From positions 1-50,313 of the forward strand of contig JAFWTA010000053.1 of NCBI GenBank assembly GCA_017519145.1: a stretch of DNA of 50,313 nucleotides, written 5' to 3'. Of the stretch, positions 17,162 to 23,687 are shown one piece after another. Each line of letters starts with the position of its first letter. The first letter of the stretch is position 1. The notes below the pieces were generated by a model. It was not told where the DNA came from. It saw only the letters and a list, made by a program, of their open reading frames with translations, and did not search any database. The translations under genes were made by a program, and so were the position numbers. Origin of the DNA: Ruminococcus sp. GTDB lineage: Bacteria > Bacillota > Clostridia > Oscillospirales > Ruminococcaceae.

Positions 17162-17659
17162 TTACCATTCGTATTTTGTCAGTTTTCCCTCGCGGGAAAG
17201 GTCGGGATAGTCCCACTGCCGAAGGACCTCATATACCGCTATGGCTACGGAATTGGAAAGGTTCAGGCTCCGCAGCTCGTTTCGCATGGGTATCCTTACA
17301 CAGCTTTCGGGGTTGTCATGCAGGAGCTCCTCGGGAAGCCCTTTGTCCTCACGTCCGAAGACGAGATAGGCGTTGTCGGGGTATTCCGCTTCACTGTGGA
17401 CATGGAGCCCTTTTGTGGTGAAGTAGAAGAAATGCCCGTCCTTGTTCTTCTCAAAGAAGTCCGCAAGGCTGTCGTAGTATGTGATGTCCAGCTTGTCCCA
17501 GTAGTCCAGACCTGCACGCTTCAGGTGCTTGTCGCTTACCTCGAAGCCCAGCGGACGGACGAGGTGGAGCCTTGCTCCCGTAACGGCGCAGGTTCGGGAG
17601 ATATTTCCCGTATTCTGCGGTATCTGGGGTTCTACCAGTACGATATTAAGGTTCTGCAT
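17162..17659 (-). CDS. trmL: tRNA (cytidine(34)-2'-O)-methyltransferase
   Basis: 165 residues, typical of TrmL. SPOUT-class knotted methyltransferase that 2'-O-methylates the wobble base of certain leucine tRNAs. Motifs: NIVLVEPQIPQNTGNISRTC at the N-terminus, LVFGREDKGLPEELL, IPMRNELRSLNLSNSVAIAVYE (split here for reading) at the knot. The upstream 235 bases up to 17895 hold no gene that I can support, and no clear promoter was found. Confidence 0.94.
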   Translation of the reverse strand: MQNLNIVLVEPQIPQNTGNISRTCAVTGARLHLVRPLGFEVSDKHLKRAGLDYWDKLDITYYDSLADFFEKNKDGHFFYFTTKGLHVHSEAEYPDNAYLVFGREDKGLPEELLHDNPESCVRIPMRNELRSLNLSNSVAIAVYEVLRQWDYPDLSREGKLTKYEW

Positions 17660-17894
17660 AATTATCCTTCTGTTATTTATAATAGTATTGTTCTCCTCTT
17701 TAAGGAGGAAAGGGTGTTTATTTGGCTAAAAGAGCCTTTATACAGCAGTTGTCTCTGCCGCTGCCGGAAGCAGGAAAAGGGCTGCGAGTTTTGCTTTTAT
17801 GGCTTTCTCCTTATGTTCTCAGAATATTTTTCTCTGAAATACAGATAATATCATCGTCCGCCGAAACGGACAATAACTGACGGGAGTGTTTGGA

Positions 17895-18068
17895 ATGGAT
17901 ATTAAGTCACTTGCAAAAGGGGCAGCCGCAGGTGCGGCGGTAGGTTTTGCCTGCTATGCGCTCTCAAGCGCACGTCCCATCAAGAAGATGAGCATAAAAC
18001 GGGACGCAGGAAAGGCTCTCAGAGCTGCAGGGAACCTTCTTGACGACATCAAGTCGGTAATTATGTAG
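17895..18068 (+). CDS. Small Ala/Gly-rich protein with one hydrophobic segment
   Basis: 57 residues from the ATG at 17895 (GGGAGTG upstream); an in-frame GTG lies nine bases earlier. MDIKSLAKGAAAGAAVGFACYALSSA forms a possible membrane helix, followed by a basic amphipathic part (SIKRDAGKALRAAGNLLDD). No family recognised, but similar short proteins with a GAAAGAAVG-like segment occur widely in clostridia. Its 3' end overlaps the end of the convergent ruvX gene by eight bases. Confidence 0.7.
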   Translation: MDIKSLAKGAAAGAAVGFACYALSSARPIKKMSIKRDAGKALRAAGNLLDDIKSVIM

Positions 18069-18489
18069 CCTCGCCGGAATTGCGTCTGAAGCCTAAATAG
18101 CTCTCGAGGATGAGCACAGCCGCAACAGCGTCCACAACGGCCTTGCGCTTCTTGCCGCGGGTGTTGGTGACGTTGAGGGCGTTATGCGCCGAAACCGTGG
18201 TGCAGCGCTCGTCCCAGAGCTTTACGGGACAGCCTGTGAGCTTTTCGAGCTCCTCGGCGAAGAGCTTGCATTTCTCGGCTCTTTCGCCGACTGTTCCGTT
18301 CATATTCATAGGATAGCCGACGACTATCTGCTCGGCACGCTGCTCCTTTGCAAGGGCAGCGGTCTTTTCTATACATTTGTTGAAGTCTTTTTCGGCAATG
18401 ACCGTGACGGGTGAGGCTATCATCTCGCTTTTTCCGCAGACAGCTATGCCCGTTCTTGCGTCGCCGAAGTCAACTGACATTATTATCAT
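18061..18489 (-). CDS. ruvX: RuvX/YqgF-type RNase H-fold nuclease
   Basis: 142 residues from the ATG at 18489 (GGAGG five bases upstream); the longer reading frame upstream runs through a palindromic element and is not coding. Motifs: MSVDFGDARTGIAVCG with the catalytic Asp, VGYPMNMNGTVGERA, LWDERCTTV, and KAVVDAVAAVLILE. YqgF proteins act in pre-16S rRNA 5' processing and have been proposed as Holliday-junction resolvases. The palindromic repeat lies directly before its ribosome-binding site. Confidence 0.93.
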   Translation of the reverse strand: MIIMSVDFGDARTGIAVCGKSEMIASPVTVIAEKDFNKCIEKTAALAKEQRAEQIVVGYPMNMNGTVGERAEKCKLFAEELEKLTGCPVKLWDERCTTVSAHNALNVTNTRGKKRKAVVDAVAAVLILESYLGFRRNSGEAT

Positions 18490-18502
18490 TATATCCTCCG
18501 AT

Positions 18503-18641
18503 AAATCAAAATTCAGCTTTGCTGAATTTTGATTTGAGTAAGTAGAGAGTAGAGAGTAGAAGTTGATGCACTGAATAATACTACTCACTACTTACTACTC
18601 GCTACTCACTCGGAATTTAACACCGCAGGTGTTAAATTCCG
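18503..18641. repeat. Palindromic intergenic element with three nested inverted repeats
   Basis: 139 bases between pyrD and ruvX. Left: a perfect 15-bp hairpin (18503-18517 with 18521-18535, loop TTT). Right: a perfect 14-bp hairpin (18611-18624 with 18628-18641, loop GCA). Between them a GAGTAAGTAGAGAGTAGAGA tract (from 18536) faces a CTACTCACTACTTACTACTC tract (from 18581) that can pair imperfectly with it. It looks like a REP- or MITE-type element. There are no target-site duplications that I can define. Confidence 0.75.
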
Positions 18642-18643
18642 AT

Positions 18644-19555
18644 TTACCACGGCTTTACTGTTCCGATTATGTCCCTTACGGACGCTATTCCCTTGCTGTC
18701 GAGCCATTCGTTCATTTCCTCAGCTATCCTTACGGGAGCGTAGGGGTCTGTGAATATGGCTGCACCCACCTGTACTGCGGAGGCGCCTGCCATCATGAGC
18801 TCTATGGCGTCACGCCCCGATGACACGCCTCCCATGCCGATAACGGGGATGTTCACGGCGTTAGCTACCTGCCATACCATGCGTACAGCTATGGGGAATA
18901 CCGCAGGACCGCTCATGCCGCCTACATTGTTGCGGAGTATGGGTCTGCCTGTGTTTATGTCTATCCTCATGCCGAGGAGAGTGTTTATCAGTGAAACTGC
19001 GTCTGCACCTGCGGCTTCAACGGACTTTGCAATATCCGTGATGCTGGTGACATTGGGTGAGAGCTTTACCACAAGGGGCTTTTTCGTTGCTGCACGGACC
19101 TTTCTTGTGACCTCGGCTGCCATTTCGCAGCTTGTGCCGAAGGCTGCTCCGCCCTGCTTCACATTGGGGCATGAGATGTTAAGCTCTATCATGTGGACGT
19201 CGGTGTCCTCCAGCTTTGCAGCTACCTCTGCGCACTCCTCGGGCGTAGCACCTGCGATATTCGCAAGGACTACAAGGTCCTTTGTGAGCAGATAGGGGAG
19301 CTCGGTGCTGATGAAGTGGTCGATGCCGGGGTTCTGGAGACCTACGGAATTGAGCATACCCGAAGGGGTCTCAGCTATTCTGGGAGCGAGATTTCCCGTG
19401 CGGAGATGGAGGGTGGTTCCCTTTGTGGCGATACCGCCAAGCTTTTCAAGAGGGAAGAGCTCCTCGTACTCCCTGCCGTAGCCGAATACGCCTGAAGCGG
19501 GGATTATTGGGTTCTTGAAGTCTGTACCGCAGACTTTTACAGAAAGATCAGCCAT
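18644..19555 (-). CDS. pyrD: Dihydroorotate dehydrogenase B, catalytic subunit
   Basis: 303 residues. FMN-dependent oxidation of dihydroorotate to orotate in pyrimidine synthesis, working with PyrK and NAD+. TIM-barrel motifs: NPIIPASGVFGYGREY, LNSVGLQNPGI, ELNISCPNVKQGG with the class 1B catalytic Cys, VKLSPNVT, NTLLGMRID, PVIGMGGVSSGRDA and GASAVQVGAAIF. The start codon overlaps the pyrK stop (TAATG), so translation is probably coupled. Confidence 0.96.
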   Translation of the reverse strand: MADLSVKVCGTDFKNPIIPASGVFGYGREYEELFPLEKLGGIATKGTTLHLRTGNLAPRIAETPSGMLNSVGLQNPGIDHFISTELPYLLTKDLVVLANIAGATPEECAEVAAKLEDTDVHMIELNISCPNVKQGGAAFGTSCEMAAEVTRKVRAATKKPLVVKLSPNVTSITDIAKSVEAAGADAVSLINTLLGMRIDINTGRPILRNNVGGMSGPAVFPIAVRMVWQVANAVNIPVIGMGGVSSGRDAIELMMAGASAVQVGAAIFTDPYAPVRIAEEMNEWLDSKGIASVRDIIGTVKPW

Positions 19556-20325
19556 TACCAGAGCACCTCCTCAGCGTTGAATACGGGGCCGTCCTTGCAG
19601 ACATGAGCGAAATATTCCTCGTCGTTTCTCTTTGTACGGCAGGCACAGCCCAGACAGGCTCCTATGCCGCAAGCCATCCTCTCCTCAAGGGAGATCTGGC
19701 AGAATATGCCCTTTTCCTTGCAGATGGCTGCTATGCCCTTGAGCATGGGCAGGGGTCCGCAGGCGTAAACTGCGTCTATACCGCCTTTTTCAGCCAGCTC
19801 GGTAAAGGGCTGTGTAACAAAGCCGTGGATACCTGCGGAGCCGTCATCGGTGCAGAGAATGGTCTCGGCGCCTGTGCTGCGGAAGTCCTCCTGAAGGATA
19901 GCCGCAGAGGCGTTCCTGAAGCCGCTTATGGCAACTGCTTTGCCACCGTATATCTTTGCAAGGGGAAGCATGGGAGGTGTTCCGATGCCGCCGCCGATGA
20001 GTACGACCTTATTATAGGAACTGTCCACGGTAAAGCCGTGACCGAGGGGTGCCAGCATATCAATAAGGTCTCCCTTGTTGAGCTTGGCGATCTCAGCGGT
20101 GCCCTCGCCGCGTATCTCGAAAACTATGCGGAGGGTGCCCTTTTCCTTGTCTATGCCGCAGATAGAGATGGGTCTGCGGAGAGTAAAGCCCTTAGCCCTG
20201 ATGTGTACGAACTGTCCGGGACAGGCTGCCTCTGCCACCTCGGGACATGAGATGGTGAAGCTGTATATCTCACGGGCTATGGCGTGTTTATCAGTAATGA
20301 TATACTGACCCTGAGTATATTTCAT
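19555..20325 (-). CDS. pyrK: Dihydroorotate dehydrogenase B, electron transfer subunit
   Basis: 256 residues from the ATG at 20325 (AAGGAGGTCTAT before it); the frame extends 31 codons upstream without support. Ferredoxin-reductase-like subunit carrying FAD (FTLRRPISICG) and NAD (LIGGGIGTPPMLPLA) sites, and a C-terminal [2Fe-2S] cluster whose four Cys lie in CGIGACLGCACR and HVCKDGPVF. Passes electrons from PyrD to NAD+. Other pyr genes are not in the window. Confidence 0.95.
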   Translation of the reverse strand: MKYTQGQYIITDKHAIAREIYSFTISCPEVAEAACPGQFVHIRAKGFTLRRPISICGIDKEKGTLRIVFEIRGEGTAEIAKLNKGDLIDMLAPLGHGFTVDSSYNKVVLIGGGIGTPPMLPLAKIYGGKAVAISGFRNASAAILQEDFRSTGAETILCTDDGSAGIHGFVTQPFTELAEKGGIDAVYACGPLPMLKGIAAICKEKGIFCQISLEERMACGIGACLGCACRTKRNDEEYFAHVCKDGPVFNAEEVLW

Positions 20326-20389
20326 ATAGACCTCCTTGTGTATATCGCTCCATAATGCATGATATGCCGAGCATTTCAAGTATGTACTA

Positions 20390-20418
20390 ATTATAACATA
20401 TAAGTATGAAAATAGCAA
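20390..20418 (-). promoter_or_regulatory. Promoter of pyrK-pyrD
   Basis: On the minus strand TTGCTA at 20418-20413, 17-base spacer, TATAAT at 20395-20390. No PyrR-type attenuator hairpin pair is evident in the 65-base leader. The flanks resemble the promoter at 23679-23651. Confidence 0.6.
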
Positions 20419-20604
20419 GATGCGCGGAGAAAAACTGACTGTTCTGATATTTATACCGCGAAACAGCCTGCGGGGGCTCCCCGCTTATACTATATATTAT
20501 ATGATAAAGCATACAGCGCGGAGAAAAGGTGCAGTTTCAGGGAGATCTTTGCCCCGAAACAGTGGTGTCGGATACTGTATATATCAAGTGGTCAGACCAA
20601 TGCG

Positions 20605-20678
20605 AAAAAACGTGAAAAAGTGTGAAAACTAATGAAATAGTGTGATAAATACAAAAAAATATCTGAAAAAGCTCAAAA
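20605..20678. promoter_or_regulatory. Helically phased A-tracts (predicted DNA bend)
   Basis: Eight runs of A centred near 20607, 20617, 20626, 20636, 20647, 20656, 20668 and 20676, about one per helical turn. They end 18 bases before the -35 hexamer of the next gene. Such phasing is known to curve DNA and can act as an UP-like activating element. Confidence 0.65.
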
Positions 20679-20695
20679 TCATCCCGAGATAACAT

Positions 20696-20724
20696 TTGAA
20701 GTTCAGCTGAACCTGTGATATAAT
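20696..20724 (+). promoter_or_regulatory. Promoter of the DUF1836 gene
   Basis: TTGAAG at 20696-20701, 17-base spacer, TATAAT at 20719-20724. The spacer and -35 include TTCAGCTGAA, a perfect 10-base palindrome that could be an operator. Confidence 0.7.
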
Positions 20725-20754
20725 CATATCATCGTCAGAGAGGAGTTAAAGACT

Positions 20755-21321
20755 ATGAACAGACTTATTCCCGGAACAACAATGAAATTTTCGGAACAGG
20801 CAAGAGAATCGGCGTTTTCGCTTATCTCTCCCGTTCTTGAAGCCACAGGCGGACTTACGCTGTCGCAGCTCTCAAAGCTCACAGGTCTTGAGGGCACTAC
20901 CATCCAGAACTGGATCAAGCGCGGCTGGGTCTCGGCTACAAAGGGTAAGAAATATTCCGAAAAGCAGATCCTGCGCATACTGCTTATCAATATGCTCCGC
21001 AAGGCTATGAAGCTGGAGGACATTGCGAACCTTATGCGCTACATAAACGGCGATGTGGAGGATACCTCGGATGATATCATCGAGGAGGTCCTTCTCTACG
21101 ATATCCTTTGCAGGATAATCTTTACCGCCGAGGACGAGGGCGCTTTTGACACTGACCACATAAAAACTCTGGTAGCCCGTGAGGTGGCGGAGAATACCAA
21201 AGAGATCGCCGATGACGAAAAGATGAAAAAAGCTATGTTCGTCATGGTAATGGGTTACAGAAGCGGTTTCCTCAGGACCGAAATGGAAAAGGGTCTGGAG
21301 ATAATTCTCGACGAGATGTAA
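20755..21321 (+). CDS. DUF1836-type helix-turn-helix regulator
   Basis: 188 residues, GAGGAG before the ATG (AGAGAGGAGTTAAAGACT). The MerR-like N-terminal half (LTLSQLSKLTGLEGTTIQNW, then KRGWV and KKYSEKQILRILLINMLR) and the middle MKLEDIANLMRYINGD match the DUF1836 family of clostridial proteins as I know it. The C-terminal half is helical and acidic. Probably binds DNA; target unknown. The promoter contains a palindrome inside the spacer, consistent with autoregulation. Confidence 0.82.
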   Translation: MNRLIPGTTMKFSEQARESAFSLISPVLEATGGLTLSQLSKLTGLEGTTIQNWIKRGWVSATKGKKYSEKQILRILLINMLRKAMKLEDIANLMRYINGDVEDTSDDIIEEVLLYDILCRIIFTAEDEGAFDTDHIKTLVAREVAENTKEIADDEKMKKAMFVMVMGYRSGFLRTEMEKGLEIILDEM

Positions 21322-21338
21322 ACCGATCAGGGAATACT

Positions 21339-21578
21339 ATGAAAAATGAAGATGTAAACAGGAAAACACCGCATAAGGATCAGGGATCGTATCTGTCGTG
21401 CTTTATGTGTATCGGAATGAGCATGGGGATGCTCATAGGACAGGCGTTGTTAAAAAATATGGCACTGGGTATGGGAATAGGGATGTCCGTCGGCACTGCC
21501 GCGGGCGCATACCTTGACGCTAAGAAACGCAGGGGGTCCGGTACGGGGGACAGCAAAAACGGCGATACGCAGAACTGA
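21339..21578 (+). CDS. Small Gly/Met-rich membrane protein
   Basis: 79 residues, AGGGA before the ATG, 17 bases after the DUF1836 gene. Residues about 18-60 make two short membrane helices with Gly spaced as in glycine zippers (GMSMGMLIGQALL and ALGMGIGMSVGTAAGAYL). A charged tail follows (DAKKRRGSGTGDSKNGD). No family assignment. Its transcript would continue into the hairpin-rich region downstream, since no terminator lies in between. Confidence 0.75.
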   Translation: MKNEDVNRKTPHKDQGSYLSCFMCIGMSMGMLIGQALLKNMALGMGIGMSVGTAAGAYLDAKKRRGSGTGDSKNGDTQN

Positions 21579-21590
21579 CCTTCCATGGAT

Positions 21591-21998
21591 AGTCTTTCGG
21601 GGGAAATGACTGCTGCTCTCGGAGCGGCGATGAAAGCTTTTCTTGCTCTCCGTTCGGGGGGACGGAGAGTGAGACAACTCATCTGGCCAAGTTAGGGATT
21701 CGAAGCTGAAATAAGAGAAGGCTTCATTAATGATAGTGCGCGGAAGATCTGGGGGGAACAGATGCGCACAGGGGTAAACAACTTTTTATAATGACGCAGC
21801 AATAGTGACACAACAGCCATGATATAGGGGTGATCGGGGCAATGATCGCTCTGCCGCATAGGGGTATGCGGAAAAAAGCTTCCTCTTATGAAACGCAAAA
21901 AATATAACATGATTTCAGACGGATCTCTGAAGGGATAAGGGGATTATCTCTTGATAAGGGGAAAAGAAAAGGCTCATGTAGGGGTACATGAGCTTTTT
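21591..21998 (+). ncRNA. Candidate structured RNA with G-rich hairpin loops
   Basis: A 408-base stretch without a credible gene folds on paper into a chain of hairpins: AGTC-TTTC/GAAA-GACT with loop GGGG (21591-21611); GCTGCTC/GAGCGGC (21612-21628); CTCTCCGT/ACGGAGAG with an inner G5 loop (21646-21669); GAAGC/GCTTC (21702-21725); GTGCGC/GCGCAC enclosing ATCTG/CAGAT with loop GGGGGAA (21736-21769); CCGCATA/TATGCGG with loop GGGG (21854-21871); GATAA/TTATC with loop GGGGA (21934-21948); and the terminator with loop GGGG (21972-21993). Two further AGGGGT copies lie outside clear stems (21770-21775 and 21826-21831). It may be the 3' untranslated part of the upstream operon, or start at its own promoter (TATAAT at 21787, weak -35). 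I do not recognise a known RNA family. Confidence 0.5.
21972..21998 (+). terminator. Intrinsic terminator with GGGG loop
   Basis: GCTCATGTA (21972-21980), loop GGGG, TACATGAGC (21985-21993), then TTTTT. A-rich sequence before it provides a T-tract on the other strand, where it would end the amidohydrolase transcript. Confidence 0.8.
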
Positions 21999-22004
21999 CG
22001 CATT

Positions 22005-22805
22005 TTATCGGATATTAAGGAGCTTCTCTGCGTTTTTGCAGAAGATGAGCTCCTTTTCTTTTTCTGTGAGAGAAAGCCTGTTTATCATGGCTATCTCATT
22101 GGCAGGGTCGTCCCACGGACAGTCGCTGCCGAAGAGGACCTTGTCCGCTCCCTGCATACGGATTATGCGGAGAAGCTGTTCGTCCTCGATATATCGGGAG
22201 ATAACTCCCACATCGAACCAGAGGTTCTCATATTTTCCTGCGGTGTATCTCTCGACATCGTCCCACATACCGAGTCCGCCGAGATGTGCGGCGACTATGG
22301 TCAGGTGGGGGAAGGCTTCCGCAAGGGCTGCAAAGCTCTGAGGAGTCGCTCTTACGATGTCCTCGGAGTATGGGTCCCAGCCGCCGTGGAAAACGGCGAT
22401 GAGCCCGAGTTCGGCTATTTTTTCGTATATGGGGAACATTCTCTCCTCATGTGGGGAGAACTTCTGATACTCGGAGTGGAATTTGACGCCGCAGAGCCCG
22501 AGAGACTTTATCCTCTCGACCTCTCGGACTGCGTCCTCTGCATCGGGGTGGACAGTGCCGCAGCAGAAGAGCCCGTCCCCCATTATTTCGGCAGCCCAGT
22601 TGTTGATGGTGGTCTGCTGTGAGGGCTTTGTGGCAACAGGCAGAAGCAGGGCGCGGTCTATGCCGTTTTCAGCCATTTTTTTGCGCAGCCCCGCAAGGGT
22701 GCCGTCTGTGGCGGGAGTTATGCCGCTGGTGTCGGCAAGTCCCGAAACTGCTCTTTCTGCAAGGGCGTCGGTGAATGCGTGGGTGTGAAAATCAAAATAT
22801 CTCAT
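22005..22805 (-). CDS. Amidohydrolase-family (amidohydrolase_2) metal-dependent hydrolase
   Basis: 266 residues. TIM-barrel hydrolase with the N-terminal metal motif FDFHTHAF, then VKFHSEYQKF, VFHGGWDP, VAAHLGGLGMWDD and a C-terminal LFGSDCPWDDP holding the likely catalytic Asp. These match the decarboxylase-like subgroup, whose substrates vary widely, so none is proposed. Its ribosome-binding GGAG overlaps the stop of the ArsR gene eight bases upstream, so expression is linked to that regulator. Confidence 0.87.
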   Translation of the reverse strand: MRYFDFHTHAFTDALAERAVSGLADTSGITPATDGTLAGLRKKMAENGIDRALLLPVATKPSQQTTINNWAAEIMGDGLFCCGTVHPDAEDAVREVERIKSLGLCGVKFHSEYQKFSPHEERMFPIYEKIAELGLIAVFHGGWDPYSEDIVRATPQSFAALAEAFPHLTIVAAHLGGLGMWDDVERYTAGKYENLWFDVGVISRYIEDEQLLRIIRMQGADKVLFGSDCPWDDPANEIAMINRLSLTEKEKELIFCKNAEKLLNIR

Positions 22806-22813
22806 GCTGTGTG

Positions 22814-23164
22814 TTACTCCATAACGTGCTCCATGGCGTGGTAGAAAATGGTCTTTACATGGTCGTCACAGAGGGAGTAGAATATGGTCTTGCCCTCACG
22901 TCGGGAGCTTACCAGACGCGCCTGCTTGAGCACTCTCAGCTGATGAGAGATGGCAGACTGTGTCATGCCGAGGAGCCTTGCTATATCGCAGACGCACATC
23001 TCGCTCTGGCAGAGCACGAATATTATCCTTATCCTTGTGGAGTCGCCGAATACTTTCAGCAGCTCCGCAGCGTCGTAGAGAACGGCTTCGTCGGGCATTA
23101 CCTTCGATACCTTTTCGACTATGTCCTTGTGGACACCGTGAGTGCCGCAGATGTGTTCCTCCAT
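22814..23164 (-). CDS. ArsR/SmtB-family metal-responsive repressor (CadC-like)
   Basis: 116 residues, GGAGG six bases before the ATG. Winged helix (FGDSTRIRIIFVL, MTQSAISHQLRVLKQARLV, REGKTIFYSL). Two metal sites can be read. The alpha3N-type thiolate site has Cys in the N-terminal HICGTHG segment and the EMCVCDIA motif. The alpha5 site has the spacing Asp-x-His-x10-His-x2-Glu in DDHVKTIFYHAMEHVME. CadC has both, so Cd/Pb/Zn sensing is expected from the family. No efflux ATPase is adjacent; the gene sits between a membrane protein and an amidohydrolase. Confidence 0.9.
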   Translation of the reverse strand: MEEHICGTHGVHKDIVEKVSKVMPDEAVLYDAAELLKVFGDSTRIRIIFVLCQSEMCVCDIARLLGMTQSAISHQLRVLKQARLVSSRREGKTIFYSLCDDHVKTIFYHAMEHVME

Positions 23165-23173
23165 AATTTCCTC

Positions 23174-23608
23174 CTATGATATAAAGAACAGTATCGCCGC
23201 TGCTGCACAGGCAATACCTATGATGGTGCCCGTAGTGCAGGTGATGCAGGCAAATCTGTCAAAAACGAATTTCCTGTTTCTGCTGAGAAAGACGGTGTAA
23301 TCCCTGTCTGTGCGGTAGAGCTTGCTGTGAAGAAAGCTCTCCACAGGGAAGATGTTGGGGTATTCCGTTCCGTCTATTATGTAGTATGCAGCCATGAACC
23401 TGCTGCGCGGACTTTTGTCAATGCGTGAGAACACGGCTTTGTGTTTTTTTGAGAATAAAAGGCGCACAAAAAAGAAGGCAAGAAGCAGCATGGACGCTGC
23501 AAAGGCTGCCGCTACGAGAATTACTGCGGCAAATAACAGATATATGGCTTTTACGCCCAGTATTATGCACAGAACGACTATGACCGCTATTACAGCTATG
23601 GCTTCCAT
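23174..23608 (-). CDS. Membrane protein of unknown function
   Basis: 144 residues, GGAAGG before the ATG. Two long hydrophobic segments at the N-terminus (MEAIAVIAVIVVLCIILGV and YLLFAAVILVAAAFAASMLL), a soluble middle with aromatic and charged residues (about 55-115), and a last span (ITCTTGTIIGIACAAAAILF). First gene of a likely operon with the ArsR repressor and the amidohydrolase (gaps of nine and eight bases). No family recognised. Confidence 0.78.
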   Translation of the reverse strand: MEAIAVIAVIVVLCIILGVKAIYLLFAAVILVAAAFAASMLLLAFFFVRLLFSKKHKAVFSRIDKSPRSRFMAAYYIIDGTEYPNIFPVESFLHSKLYRTDRDYTVFLSRNRKFVFDRFACITCTTGTIIGIACAAAAILFFIS

Positions 23609-23650
23609 ATGTACACCTTCCCATGAGTTTTCAGGGTATGATTTTACTTA

Positions 23651-23679
23651 ATTATAGCATAAATATATAAAAATAGCAA
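23651..23679 (-). promoter_or_regulatory. Promoter of the membrane protein-arsR-amidohydrolase operon
   Basis: On the minus strand TTGCTA at 23679-23674, 17-base spacer, TATAAT at 23656-23651. The flank CATCTTGCTATTTT is identical to that of the pyrK promoter. Confidence 0.6.
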
Positions 23680-23687
23680 GATGAGCA

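Larger units (their letters stand above)
20326..20754. other. Divergent intergenic region pyrK / DUF1836 gene
   Basis: 429 bases holding the pyrK promoter, a palindrome TGGTCAGACCA at about 20589, a repeated GCGCGGAGAAAA (near 20424 and 20517), a phased A-tract stretch and the promoter of the DUF1836 gene. A 70-codon frame here has no ribosome-binding site and is not called. Confidence 0.65.

Noticed and set aside
18503-18610. CRISPR array in the AGTAG/CTACT repeats
   Set aside because: Units are too short and have no spacers; the arrangement is an inverted repeat.
20326-20389. PyrR-type attenuator before pyrK
   Set aside because: The leader is short and shows no anti-terminator/terminator pair.
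20420-20632. 70-codon frame upstream of the DUF1836 gene
   Set aside because: No ribosome-binding site, and it runs over the palindrome and the phased A-tracts.
21579-21998. tmRNA, RNase P RNA, SRP RNA or 6S RNA in the hairpin-rich region
   Set aside because: None of the conserved segments of these RNAs that I know (for example the tRNA-like ends of tmRNA or the P4 core of RNase P) can be found.
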